DNA from: an uncultured Ruminococcus sp. | Lineage (GTDB): Bacteria > Bacillota > Clostridia > Oscillospirales > Ruminococcaceae | Assembly: GCA_910584195.1 (NCBI GenBank) | Contig: CAJTYV010000017.1 | Location: 1-64,000, forward strand | Length of the DNA: 64,000 bases | Reading direction: 5' to 3' | Shown: in pieces, positions 50,080 to 58,652 of the stretch | Position numbering within the stretch: the stretch's first letter is position 1 | How the letters are laid out: each line of letters starts with the position of its first letter | The notes under the pieces: model-generated | Told to the model about the DNA's origin: nothing | Seen by the model: only the letters and a program-made list of their open reading frames with translations | Database searches by the model: none | Position numbers and translations under genes: made by a program

Positions 50080-51288
50080 ATGCCGCAGTTAAATGAAAAC
50101 TTTTTGAAACTTGAAAAGAATTATCTTTTTATAAACATTGCAAAGAAGATAAGTGCGTTTAAGGAAGCGAATCCCGATGCGGATATTATCAGAATGGGTA
50201 TCGGAGATGTTACGCTGCCTATCGCGCCTGTAGTTATCGAGGCGATGAAAAAGGGCTGCGATGAAATGGGCGTGAAAGAAACATTTAAAGGTTACGAGGA
50301 CAGCGGTGCAGGATATGATTTTCTCCGCGAAGCAGTTTCCGGGTACTATAAGAGCTTCGGAGCAGATATTTCCACCGGTGAGATACGTATAAATGACGGA
50401 GCAAAAGCTGACTGCGGTAATATCGTTGATATTTTCGGAAATGACAATATAGTGCTTATTACCGACCCTGCATATCCTGTTTACGTTGATTCAAACCTTA
50501 TGAACGGCAGAAAAATAATTTATGCCGATTCAAATGAGGAGAACGGTTTTGCGGCTATGCCCGATCATAACGTTCATGCGGATATTATTTATCTTTGTTC
50601 GCCGAATAATCCGACAGGCTCGGTCTATACGGCAGAGCAGCTTAAAATATGGATAGACTATGCAAAGCAGAACAACGCCGTAATAATTTACGATTCCGCG
50701 TATGAAGCGTTTATTACGGAAGAGGGGATTCCTCGCAGTATCTATTGTGTTGAGGGAGCAAAGGAAGTTGCGATAGAGATGTGCTCGCTTTCAAAAACTG
50801 CCGGATTTACAGGCATGAGATGCGGATATACTGTTATTCCAAATGAACTTACCGTAAAGGCAAGCGATGATTCTGACGTATCCTTGGCGCAGCTTTGGGG
50901 ACGCAGACAGGGCAGCAAGTTTAACGGAGTTTCATATCCTGTACAGTGTGCAGCCGCAGCTGTTTTCACCGAGGAGGGATTGAAGCAGATACATGAAAAT
51001 ATCGCTTATTATCAGGAGAACGCGCGCATTATCGCAGATACTATGAACGAGCTTGGAGTAAGATTTACGGGAGGTATCAATTCTCCGTATATATGGTTCA
51101 AATGTCCGAACGATATGGGAAGCTGGGAGTTTTTCGACCTTATGCTAAGCAGGATAGCAGTTGTCGGAACTCCGGGAGAGGGCTTCGGCAAGAACGGCGA
51201 GGGCTGGTTCAGGTTGACTGCATTTGGTGACAGACAGCGTACAATAGAAGCTATGGAACGTTTTAAGGAGCTTATCAAGTCACTTTGA
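50080..51288 (+). CDS. dapL: LL-diaminopimelate aminotransferase
   Basis: A 402-residue class I/II PLP aminotransferase with start at 50080, set by AGGAGAGG upstream. Characteristic pieces are IRMGIGDVTLPIAPVVIEAM, FKGYEDSGAGYDFLREAV, the cofactor region LCSPNNPTGSVY, and the PLP lysine in SLSKTAGFTGMRCGY (Lys239). DapL converts tetrahydrodipicolinate directly to LL-diaminopimelate, bypassing the succinylase/acetylase branches. Paired with dapF it completes the route to meso-diaminopimelate. This variant is usual in Ruminococcus-like Firmicutes. Confidence 0.95.
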   Translation: MPQLNENFLKLEKNYLFINIAKKISAFKEANPDADIIRMGIGDVTLPIAPVVIEAMKKGCDEMGVKETFKGYEDSGAGYDFLREAVSGYYKSFGADISTGEIRINDGAKADCGNIVDIFGNDNIVLITDPAYPVYVDSNLMNGRKIIYADSNEENGFAAMPDHNVHADIIYLCSPNNPTGSVYTAEQLKIWIDYAKQNNAVIIYDSAYEAFITEEGIPRSIYCVEGAKEVAIEMCSLSKTAGFTGMRCGYTVIPNELTVKASDDSDVSLAQLWGRRQGSKFNGVSYPVQCAAAAVFTEEGLKQIHENIAYYQENARIIADTMNELGVRFTGGINSPYIWFKCPNDMGSWEFFDLMLSRIAVVGTPGEGFGKNGEGWFRLTAFGDRQRTIEAMERFKELIKSL

Positions 51289-51301
51289 GGTTAAGGTCAA
51301 A

Positions 51302-52129
51302 ATGAATACTTTATATGTATCGGATCTGGACGGAACGCTATTAAGAAGCAATGAAATTACGTCAGAATATACAAATAGAATAATAAATAATTTGACAGAA
51401 AGAGGAATAATTTTTTCCTATGCTACAGCAAGGTCATTGATAACTGCTAAAAAGGTTACTAAGGGATTGACTGCCAAAATACCTTTAATAGTTTATAACG
51501 GAGCATTTGTTATTGATAATAACACTGAAAAAATATTAATTGAAAATTATTTTGACAATGCAGTTTTAAACTTATTGGATGATTTGTTTTATAATGAAGT
51601 GTATCCAATAGTTTATGCTTTTATAAACGACGAGGAAAAATTTTCATTTGTTCCGAAATTATCTACACGCGGTATGAATATTTTTATTGACAGCCGAAAA
51701 GGTGATATTCGTGCAAATGCTGTGAAAACTGTCGAGGATTTGAAGTCAGGGAAAATATTTTATATCACTTGTATTGATGAATCGAAAAAACTTGAACCAT
51801 TATACGAAAAATACAAGCATGATTATCATTGTGTTTATCAGGAGGATATTTACTCTAAAGAACAGTGGCTTGAGATCATGCCAAAAGAAACGTCCAAATC
51901 TAATGCAATAAAGCAATTGCAGTCATTATTAAATTGTGAAAAATTAGTTGTTTTTGGGGACGGCAAAAACGATATAGATATGTTCCAATTGGCTGATGAA
52001 GGATATGCCGTTCAAAATGCTCATGATGACTTAAAAAAATATGCTTCTGCGATCATTCCCTCGAATGACGATGACGGTGTTGCTAAGTGGCTTGAATATA
52101 ATTGTAAATTATCTGATTTATTTGAGTGA
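51302..52129 (+). CDS. Cof-type HAD-IIB phosphatase
   Basis: A 275-residue protein starting 14 bases after dapL. HAD motif I is VSDLDGTLLRSNE at the N-terminus, a cap domain of the C2 (Cof) type occupies the middle, and motif IV is FGDGKNDIDMFQLADEGYAV near residue 220. Such enzymes dephosphorylate sugar phosphates, nucleotides or cofactor intermediates; the substrate is not predictable. The gene is visibly more AT-rich than dapF-dapL and may have been acquired separately. Confidence 0.88.
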   Translation: MNTLYVSDLDGTLLRSNEITSEYTNRIINNLTERGIIFSYATARSLITAKKVTKGLTAKIPLIVYNGAFVIDNNTEKILIENYFDNAVLNLLDDLFYNEVYPIVYAFINDEEKFSFVPKLSTRGMNIFIDSRKGDIRANAVKTVEDLKSGKIFYITCIDESKKLEPLYEKYKHDYHCVYQEDIYSKEQWLEIMPKETSKSNAIKQLQSLLNCEKLVVFGDGKNDIDMFQLADEGYAVQNAHDDLKKYASAIIPSNDDDGVAKWLEYNCKLSDLFE

Positions 52130-52331
52130 ACTAATATAACCGCAGACGATGTCCCCCGAGTCTCGACTGTTGTCTCGGTCGGTGCTTCTGCTTCGCAGAG
52201 GTGTCCACCGGACACCCGCACCCTCTTAGGCGGCGAACATCTTTATATTCAGTCGGAGATACAATCTACGACTGAATCCGGCTTACTGACGTAAGCCGTC
52301 TGCTTGTTGAAAGCAGAGCTTTGAATAAACT
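52130..52331 (+). other. Structured intergenic region with a run of hairpins
   Basis: Between the HAD gene and a terminator lie several perfect stems in series: CTCTGC-type arms around 52190-52199, GGTGTCC/GGACACC (52200-52216), TCAGTCG/CGACTGA (52249-52275), GGCTTAC/GTAAGCC just after, and CTGCTT/AAGCAG near 52300-52315. The segment is GC-richer than its flanks and has no good open frame. It could be a small RNA or the leftover of a palindromic repeat element. Confidence 0.4.
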
Positions 52332-52367
52332 AAACCCGAAAGCAGTATAAAATCTGTTTTCGGGTTT
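52332..52367 (+). terminator. Intrinsic terminator
   Basis: AAACCCGAAAGCAG (52332-52345) pairs with CTGTTTTCGGGTTT (52354-52367) over 13 of 14 positions, followed by a T-rich stretch. It closes the dap/HAD transcript or the structured element just before it. The 115 bases after it hold the start region of the sigma factor gene. Confidence 0.75.
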
Positions 52368-52482
52368 TGATTTGTATTAACAAAAAAATTTTCTCATTTT
52401 GTCACAAATTCTCATTTCAGAACGTTATATTATACAGAAGCGAGAAACGCGCGCAGCTTACTTCATTATACGAGGTGATAAC

Positions 52483-52998
52483 ATGACACAAGACAATGCT
52501 GTCAAGCTCAGACGGCTTTACGAATTATACGAGCAGCCGATGTACCGCATAGCTTATGCGGTATTGAAAAATACGGCAAGTGCAGAGGACGCAGTTTCAG
52601 ATGCCTTTGAAAAGATAATACGCAAAATAGGCAGGATAGGCGATCCTGATTCTCTGAAAACGAAAGGATATATAGTCAAAACGATAAAAAATACCTCTAT
52701 AGACAGATACAGGAAAAATCAGGCATTTTACGAAAAATGCTGTCCCATAGACGAGGAAGCGATGCAGCTTATCGACAGCTCAGTCGATATTGAGAGTGAT
52801 GTTATCGAAAAGGAAAACATGGGACTGCTGGATTCACTCGATGAAAGGGACAGGCAGATCGTTATGCTGAGGTGTTCGGATGGTCTGTCATGGCGTGAGG
52901 CAGCTTACAAGTTGTCGATGAGTGAAGCAGGCATAAGAAAACGTTTTGAAAGAATCAAACTTTCTCTGAAAGGGGAGCTGTATAATGAAAAGAAATGA
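52483..52998 (+). CDS. ECF-type RNA polymerase sigma factor
   Basis: A 171-residue protein with ATG at 52483 and GAGGTG upstream. Sigma region 2 covers about 10-85 (YEQPMYRIAYAVLKNTASAE, SDAFEKIIRKI, KNTSIDRYRK). Region 4 covers about 110-165 (LDERDRQIVMLRCSDGLSWR, then EAAYKLSMSEAGIRKRFERI). There is no region 3, which is the extracytoplasmic-function layout. Its stop overlaps the next gene by 14 bases. The pairing with a membrane-anchored partner suggests control by sequestration at the membrane. Confidence 0.9.
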   Translation: MTQDNAVKLRRLYELYEQPMYRIAYAVLKNTASAEDAVSDAFEKIIRKIGRIGDPDSLKTKGYIVKTIKNTSIDRYRKNQAFYEKCCPIDEEAMQLIDSSVDIESDVIEKENMGLLDSLDERDRQIVMLRCSDGLSWREAAYKLSMSEAGIRKRFERIKLSLKGELYNEKK

Positions 52999-54355
52999 CT
53001 TTAACTGGGACAAAATCGTAGACGAGGCGTTTTCTAATGATCGATGTCATGTTTTTTCCGAACATTACAACGTAAGAAAACGAAAGCTCGAAAGGAGTAT
53101 CACAATGAAAAGGACGTTAAGAAAAGGGCGTATAATGGCTATTGCAGTTTCCGTGGCAGCGGCGGCAGCTCTTGTACCCGTATCGATCTACGCGTACAAT
53201 AAATTTACGGCAAGCATAAATAAAACTGCAAAATACCGCAACACTATCAGTGTTCAGACACCTGTTGCAGAAGAAAATGCCGCATATATGGACTACGATT
53301 TTGGCTGGACACCCGAGGGATTCAGCTACGGTGTAAAGTATGGAAAGCCCGGTTACCGCACTGAGGACGGCGAAACTATTTATCCAATGTTATACCGTCT
53401 GCCTGCTGACAAAAGCTTTGACATTGACCTTATAAATTCTTTTGACTGCGAGAATTACACCACAAGCGACAAGTCTGTAATGATAAACCACAGGAATGCT
53501 GCAAATGAATACGACCGTGATGTGTGGCTGTATTTTAACGATACGCGTTACCTGCTGGAGCTTATCGTTACTGACGGCATAAGCGATGAAGACCTGAAAA
53601 AAACCATCGAAAACATAACGCTTAAACCCTCAGATGAAAAGAATTTCAGCGAGCATCTTTGGTGGGAAAAGGACAAGAACGAGGAAAAGCTTGCTCAGGA
53701 GTATTTGGATTCAGTAACATATCCTGTTGAGGAAGGCGACAGAACCATTTTGCAAATAGGCGACACAGGCGTGTTTGAATGCGACAATTGTACCATTACG
53801 CTTAACAGCGCAGAGCTTACAGACAGCATGGAGGGAATACACACTGACGCCTGCGGCTGGGAAAAAGATTTTAGTGACATAACAGATGAAAACGGCAATG
53901 TAGCTGAGAATATACGCAGTTATATCAAACTCGGAGACGGTATTGATACCATTGATGAGATAGTGTATCAAGATAACGTTCCTTATCACATACTCAAAAT
54001 AAACGCCACATTTACAAATACTGCCGACGAAACCAACGAAATTGGTATATGTCCTGAAATTCTCGTGTTCAACGATGGTATTCCCAACACTCGTAAAAAT
54101 CAGAAAAACGGTTTGTATTACGAGGACTCGATTTATGGCGACAGAGGAGGATTTTTCTCACTCGATACTGCTCCTGAGGTTAAAGGCGGAAGAAATTCTG
54201 TTACACTCGGAGCAGGACAATCGACAGATGTTCAGATCGCATTTTTAGTACCTGATGACTACACTGACGAAATGTTTATCAACTTTGTAAGATACGGCAA
54301 CAGTTACAGCCAATCCCTGAAAGAAGGTTATCCGATATTTGACGTAAGTAAGTAA
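52985..54355 (+). CDS. Putative membrane anti-sigma partner of the ECF factor
   Basis: A 456-residue protein overlapping the sigma gene, with GGGGAG ahead of its ATG. The first 50 residues are cytoplasmic and basic. One transmembrane span lies at about 51-72 (MAIAVSVAAAAALVPVSIYA). The rest, about 380 residues, should be extracellular, with a DUF4367-like segment (FGWTPEGFSYGVKYGKPG ... LLELIVTDGISDEDLKKTIE) and a second beta-rich domain to the end. Gene order and topology match Firmicute ECF anti-sigma factors. The classical zinc HxxxCxxC motif is not seen, so the binding mode differs from ZAS-type anti-sigmas. Confidence 0.7.
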   Translation: MKRNDFNWDKIVDEAFSNDRCHVFSEHYNVRKRKLERSITMKRTLRKGRIMAIAVSVAAAAALVPVSIYAYNKFTASINKTAKYRNTISVQTPVAEENAAYMDYDFGWTPEGFSYGVKYGKPGYRTEDGETIYPMLYRLPADKSFDIDLINSFDCENYTTSDKSVMINHRNAANEYDRDVWLYFNDTRYLLELIVTDGISDEDLKKTIENITLKPSDEKNFSEHLWWEKDKNEEKLAQEYLDSVTYPVEEGDRTILQIGDTGVFECDNCTITLNSAELTDSMEGIHTDACGWEKDFSDITDENGNVAENIRSYIKLGDGIDTIDEIVYQDNVPYHILKINATFTNTADETNEIGICPEILVFNDGIPNTRKNQKNGLYYEDSIYGDRGGFFSLDTAPEVKGGRNSVTLGAGQSTDVQIAFLVPDDYTDEMFINFVRYGNSYSQSLKEGYPIFDVSK

Positions 54356-54373
54356 ATATTTCAGAATAATACA

Positions 54374-54407
54374 AAATCCCCGATTCTTCTAATAGAACCG
54401 GGGATTT
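54374..54407. terminator. Bidirectional terminator between the anti-sigma gene and gap
   Basis: AAATCCCCG (54374-54382) pairs with CGGGGATTT (54399-54407), and TTCT pairs with AGAA inside, giving a long stem between convergent genes. A second smaller stem, AGCAGCT/AGCTGCT (54414-54436), lies just before the gap stop. Confidence 0.75.
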
Positions 54408-54456
54408 CAGTTCAGCAGCTTTTTGACGGAGCTGCTTTGACTTTAATGTTTAAAGA

Positions 54457-55494
54457 TTAGCCAAGTTCAGCAAAGTACTTGATAGTTCTTACCATCTGTG
54501 ATGTATAAGAATTTTCATTATCGTACCAAGAAACTACCTGAACCTCGTAGAGATCGTCAGCGATCTTAGATACCATTGTCTGAGTAGCATCGAAAAGTGA
54601 ACCGTACTTCATACCGATTACGTCAGAAGAAACGATCTGATCCTCGTTGTAGCCAAAGGACTCAGAAGCAGCAGCCTTCATAGCAGCGTTGATACCTTCC
54701 TTTGTAACGTCTGCGCCTTTAACAACAGCAGTAAGGATAGTTGTAGAACCTGTAGGAACAGGAACTCTCTGTGCAGAACCGATAAGCTTGCCGTTAAGCT
54801 CGGGAATTACAAGACCGATAGCCTTAGCAGCTCCTGTTGAGTTAGGAACAATGTTAGCAGCGCCGGCTCTTGCTCTTCTGAGGTCACCCTTTCTGTGAGG
54901 ACCGTCAAGAATCATCTGATCGCCTGTATAAGCGTGAATAGTGCTCATGATACCGCTCTGGATAGCAGCGTAGTCGTTAAGAGCCTTAGCCATAGGAGCG
55001 AGACAGTTTGTTGTACATGAAGCAGCGGAAATGATCTTATCATCAGCTGTAAGAGTACCCTCGTTTACGCTGTAAACGATAGTCTTGAGGTCGCTGCCTG
55101 CGGGAGCAGAAATAACAACCTTCTTTGCGCCGGCATCAATGTGAGCCTGCGACTTGTCCTTTGAGCAGTAAAAACCTGTACACTCAAGAACAACGTCTAC
55201 GCCAAGCTCTCCCCAGGGGAGTTCAGCGGCGTTAGCCTTAGCATAAATTGTGAGAGTCTTGCCGTCAACTGTTATAGTACCTGCTTCATCGTCAGCCTCA
55301 ACTGTATGAAGATTTTCGCCGATTCTGCCGCAGTAACCGCCCTGAGCTGTATCATACTTAAGAAGCTGAGCAAGCATGGAAGGCTTTGTAAGATCGTTGA
55401 TTGCAACAACCTCATAACCTTCTGCGCCAAACATCTGTCTGAAAGCAAGACGACCGATACGACCGAAACCGTTAATAGCAACTTTAACTGACAT
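54457..55494 (-). CDS. gap: Glyceraldehyde-3-phosphate dehydrogenase, type I
   Basis: A 345-residue protein with a GAGGT site ahead of the ATG. The NAD-binding start is VKVAINGFGRIGRLAFRQM, the catalytic cysteine is Cys160 in SAASCTTNCLAPMAKAL, and the catalytic histidine is in STIHAYTGDQ. RRARAGAANIVPNSTGAAKA and WYDNENSYTSQMVR complete the signature. It carries out the NAD-dependent oxidative phosphorylation step of glycolysis. Codon choice is strongly biased compared with neighbours, in line with high expression, and a near-consensus promoter lies upstream. It is transcribed alone. Confidence 0.97.
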   Translation of the reverse strand: MSVKVAINGFGRIGRLAFRQMFGAEGYEVVAINDLTKPSMLAQLLKYDTAQGGYCGRIGENLHTVEADDEAGTITVDGKTLTIYAKANAAELPWGELGVDVVLECTGFYCSKDKSQAHIDAGAKKVVISAPAGSDLKTIVYSVNEGTLTADDKIISAASCTTNCLAPMAKALNDYAAIQSGIMSTIHAYTGDQMILDGPHRKGDLRRARAGAANIVPNSTGAAKAIGLVIPELNGKLIGSAQRVPVPTGSTTILTAVVKGADVTKEGINAAMKAAASESFGYNEDQIVSSDVIGMKYGSLFDATQTMVSKIADDLYEVQVVSWYDNENSYTSQMVRTIKYFAELG

Positions 55495-55547
55495 TGGATA
55501 TTACCTCCTGATTTTTACATTGCAGTTTATTTAACTGCTATGTTTTT

Positions 55548-55576
55548 ATTATACACTATACTGTTAAATTTTTCAA
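55548..55576 (-). promoter_or_regulatory. Promoter of gap
   Basis: On the minus strand TTGAAA (55576-55571), a 17-base spacer and TATAAT (55553-55548). A six-base stem GCAGTT/AACTGC occurs in the untranslated leader and could affect transcript stability. Confidence 0.75.
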
Positions 55577-55748
55577 GAGGTTAGATAAAAAATTAACAGA
55601 TTTGTCATTAAAATTATATGCATCGCAGTTTTCAACAATAAAAATTGTTTATTTCGACGATAATTTACTTATGAAATACCATTCCATTTTTTCAAAAAAT
55701 GTAGTATAATATGTATTATGGGTTAAAAATTAAGGGGAGGCTTTTAGA

Positions 55749-56513
55749 ATGGGCGAGCGAGATGATATATTAAATAAAATAATGAATGAGGATTTTATCA
55801 AAGATTTTCTCGGCAACTGTGATGGTCAAAAAAGATTGAATATTTCGATAATAAGTTCGGTATGCTTGGAACTTGCCAATGCAAGCGATGAAGAATGTAC
55901 GGCGGAATTTCGTCTTTCTTGTGCGGAAAAAATATTAAAGCAGTGCAGTCAGATGATGAAATTTTCTGATATTTTTACTGCGATTGCAAATATTATGAAC
56001 GGAAACGAACTGCCGGAAGATATAATAGATGTTACGGAATTTCTTTCGGAATTTACGTCTGAATGTAAAACGTACCTCAAAGACATATGTAAAATACATT
56101 ATACGCCCGGTTCACATGTTATAACCGAAGCTGTAAAAGATCTTCTTGAATTTTGTTTGGTAATGTATGTGCGAAAATCTGTTTTAAATGGCGCAGAAAG
56201 TATAACTTTAACGCATACTTTAGATAAAGGGTACATTGTTATACATGCAGAAATAAAAAAATTCGGAAAAACTGCCGAACCTGAGAATATGCCCGAGACC
56301 TTTACTATAGATTATGCGGATGACATTGTATCTTTTATTATCAGCAAAATTGAGGGGAAATTTACTGTGAACGACAGGGAAATGAAGCTTTATATACCAT
56401 TAAAAAGCAATGGAAACAGCGTGCTGAACAGTTCTTTTAATACGTGCGGCAAATCTTTTTTCAATATTTTTAAAAATATGCTTTCAGATTTGTGCGATAT
56501 AACTAATATATAG
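55749..56513 (+). CDS. Hypothetical protein, possibly a degenerate histidine-kinase-like domain protein
   Basis: A 254-residue soluble protein preceded by GGGGAGG and a TATAAT at 55705-55710. The first half is helical (ISIISSVCLELANASDEECT, FRLSCAEKILKQCSQMMKFS). The second half has alternating strands and helices (VITEAVKDLLEFCLVMYVRK, SITLTHTLDKGYIVIHAEIK, IVSFIISKIEGKFTVNDREM). This sequence of elements recalls a dimerisation helix pair followed by a GHKL ATPase fold, but neither the phospho-accepting histidine motif nor the glycine-rich G boxes are visible. I do not assign a function. Confidence 0.5.
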   Translation: MGERDDILNKIMNEDFIKDFLGNCDGQKRLNISIISSVCLELANASDEECTAEFRLSCAEKILKQCSQMMKFSDIFTAIANIMNGNELPEDIIDVTEFLSEFTSECKTYLKDICKIHYTPGSHVITEAVKDLLEFCLVMYVRKSVLNGAESITLTHTLDKGYIVIHAEIKKFGKTAEPENMPETFTIDYADDIVSFIISKIEGKFTVNDREMKLYIPLKSNGNSVLNSSFNTCGKSFFNIFKNMLSDLCDITNI

Positions 56514-56573
56514 CTCCTTTTAAAAAAACTATTAAGATTTATCAGATTAAAAAGAAAAAAAATCTTTTTTTTG

Positions 56574-56602
56574 TTGACAATATGCAAAAAAAAGGATATA
56601 AT
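56574..56602 (+). promoter_or_regulatory. Promoter of the CYTH-phoH-ybeY-era operon
   Basis: Consensus TTGACA (56574-56579), a 17-base spacer and TATAAT (56597-56602), 56 bases before the CYTH gene start. The following genes to era overlap or abut, so this probably drives all of them. Confidence 0.8.
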
Positions 56603-56657
56603 ATAAAATAGCAAATAATGTGCTTTAGTTTTTATTGCGGTAATGGAGAAGTCGTAG

Positions 56658-57179
56658 ATGAATGAAAAAACAGAAATTGAAAGAAAATTCCTTATTGAAA
56701 TGCCGGGGTTTGAATTTTTGGATATAAAAAGAAGCTTTGACATAATTCAGACTTACTTGAAAAACGGTGAAAACGGTTCTCAGCGCAGAGTCAGAAAAAT
56801 TACCGAGAACGGTAATGAAAGCTTTGTTTATACCGAAAAAATATTTTATTCCGCAGTTACAAGAAAAGAAACTGAATTTGAAATAAGTTCGCGGCAATAT
56901 AGCGAATTGCTAAGTGATTCGCGTAAAGACTGTAAAGCTATCGTAAAAAAAAGAATTTGCTTTGAATATCGGGAACAGCTTTTTGAACTTGATATTTATC
57001 CGTTTTCGGATAAACGTGCTATTCTTGAACTTGAGCTTGATACGCCCGAACAGGATATATTTTTCCCGAAATATATAAATATAATTAAGGAAGTCACCGG
57101 TTTTGAAGAATATTCGAACGCCGCTTTGGGTACAGCCGAAGCGTTTCCGGAAGAGACACCGGCAGAGGGAGATAATTAA
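56658..57179 (+). CDS. CYTH domain protein (triphosphate tunnel metalloenzyme family)
   Basis: A 173-residue protein. The N-terminal ExExK signature is EIERKFLI. Alternating charged strands of the triphosphate tunnel fold follow (QRRVRKITENG, RKETEFEISS, KRICFEYREQLFELDIY, AILELELDT). CYTH proteins bind triphosphates with divalent metal; bacterial members include inorganic triphosphatases and class IV adenylate cyclases. The activity here cannot be chosen from sequence. Its stop codon shares one base with the phoH start. Confidence 0.85.
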   Translation: MNEKTEIERKFLIEMPGFEFLDIKRSFDIIQTYLKNGENGSQRRVRKITENGNESFVYTEKIFYSAVTRKETEFEISSRQYSELLSDSRKDCKAIVKKRICFEYREQLFELDIYPFSDKRAILELELDTPEQDIFFPKYINIIKEVTGFEEYSNAALGTAEAFPEETPAEGDN

Positions 57180-58147
57180 TGTCAGAAAAAATTATTGAAA
57201 TTGACAGAGACGACCAGCTTTCAACATTGTTTGGACAGCTTGACAGCAATATCAGGCACATAGAAAATCAGTATTCTGTGCAGATAATAAACAGAGACGG
57301 AAATGTGAAGCTTATTGGCAATGAAGCCGGTATTTCAGAAGCGGCAAGAGCGGTACAGGCTCTTTTAAAAATAACAGGGAACGGCCAGCCCCTCAGCGAT
57401 CAAACTGTACGCTATGTTACGTCTATGGTTGCGGAGGGGGCGGAAAAGCAGCTTGAAGAACTCGGCGGAGACGGAGTATGTATTACGTCATCGGGAAAAA
57501 TAGTCAGACCGCGTACTGTCGGTCAGAAACGTTATATTGACGAAATAAAAGACAATACTATTGTTCTCGGCATAGGACCTGCAGGTACGGGAAAGACTTA
57601 TCTTGCAGTTGCTATGGCTGTCAGGGCGTTTCGTGAACATAAGATCAAGAAGATAATTCTTACACGCCCTGCTGTTGAGGCTGGTGAAAAGCTTGGTTTT
57701 CTTCCGGGAGATATGCAGGATAAAGTTGATCCTTATCTTCGTCCGCTGTACGATGCGCTTTTTGATATGTTCGGAGCGGACAGCTTTGGGCGTTATATGG
57801 AAAAGGGTATAATAGAAGTCGCGCCTCTCGCTTACATGAGAGGACGTACGCTTGATGAAGCTTTTATTATTCTTGACGAGGCACAGAATACTACCTCAGA
57901 ACAAATAAAAATGTTTCTGACCCGTCTTGGAAATGACAGCAGAATGGTAATAACAGGAGACATTACACAGATAGACCTACCTGATGCACGAAAATCGGGA
58001 CTGGTTGAAGCTGTAAAAATACTGAAAGGCATAGATGATATAGGCATACACCGTTTCAGCGAAAAAGATGTTGTAAGGCATAGACTTGTACAGGATATTA
58101 TCAAGGCATATGAAAAATTTAACGAAGGGAGAAAAAATCATGCCTAA
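57179..58147 (+). CDS. phoH: PhoH-family ATPase
   Basis: A 322-residue protein. A KH-like N-terminal region (IENQYSVQIINRDGNVKLIG) precedes the ATPase core: Walker A GPAGTGKTYLAVAMAVRAF (about 130), TRPAVEAGEKLGFLPGDMQD, Walker B FIILDEAQNTT (about 235) and TGDITQIDLPD. This is the PhoH/YbeZ type encoded next to YbeY in most bacteria, where it is thought to assist YbeY in rRNA processing. It overlaps ybeY by eight bases. Confidence 0.93.
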   Translation: MSEKIIEIDRDDQLSTLFGQLDSNIRHIENQYSVQIINRDGNVKLIGNEAGISEAARAVQALLKITGNGQPLSDQTVRYVTSMVAEGAEKQLEELGGDGVCITSSGKIVRPRTVGQKRYIDEIKDNTIVLGIGPAGTGKTYLAVAMAVRAFREHKIKKIILTRPAVEAGEKLGFLPGDMQDKVDPYLRPLYDALFDMFGADSFGRYMEKGIIEVAPLAYMRGRTLDEAFIILDEAQNTTSEQIKMFLTRLGNDSRMVITGDITQIDLPDARKSGLVEAVKILKGIDDIGIHRFSEKDVVRHRLVQDIIKAYEKFNEGRKNHA

Positions 58148-58652
58148 GCTTAAAGTATACGTAAAAAATAATCAGACGGAGGTAAAAGTTCCTGTCGGTA
58201 TAAGACTTCTTATAAGAAGATGCTGTCAGGCTGTTCTCGCTACCGAGAAATTCGGACGAGACGCCGAGGTATCTGTCTCTTTTGTCAGCAATAATGAAAT
58301 AAAAAATCTTAATAAAATATACAGAAATAAAGACAGTGTAACGGACGTTCTTTCGTTTCCGCTTACAAGCTCGGACGGTACCGTTGAAATAAATCCGGAA
58401 ACGAACGCCGTACAATTAGGCGATGTTGTCATTTCTCTTGAAACTGCCGTAAAGCAGGCACAGAATTACGGTCATTCCCTTGAACGCGAAATAGGTTTCC
58501 TTACTGTACATTCAATGCTTCATCTTCTTGGGTACGATCATGAAACATCGCAGCTCGATCAGCGCATAATGCGTGAAAAGGAAGAGTTTGTTCTTGAGAA
58601 GCTCGGCATTTCGCGCGATGTCACGTTTGTAGTTACAGGAGAAAAGGAATAA
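58140..58652 (+). CDS. ybeY: Endoribonuclease YbeY (16S rRNA maturation)
   Basis: A 170-residue protein with ATG at 58140 set by GAAGGGAG; the longer frame runs back into phoH. The metal-binding signature is HSMLHLLGYDH. The upstream conserved strand DVLSFPLTSSD and GDVVISLETA fit the UPF0054 fold. YbeY is a zinc-dependent single-strand endoribonuclease that acts in 16S rRNA 3'-end processing and ribosome quality control. Its stop shares one base with the era start. Confidence 0.95.
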   Translation: MPKLKVYVKNNQTEVKVPVGIRLLIRRCCQAVLATEKFGRDAEVSVSFVSNNEIKNLNKIYRNKDSVTDVLSFPLTSSDGTVEINPETNAVQLGDVVISLETAVKQAQNYGHSLEREIGFLTVHSMLHLLGYDHETSQLDQRIMREKEEFVLEKLGISRDVTFVVTGEKE

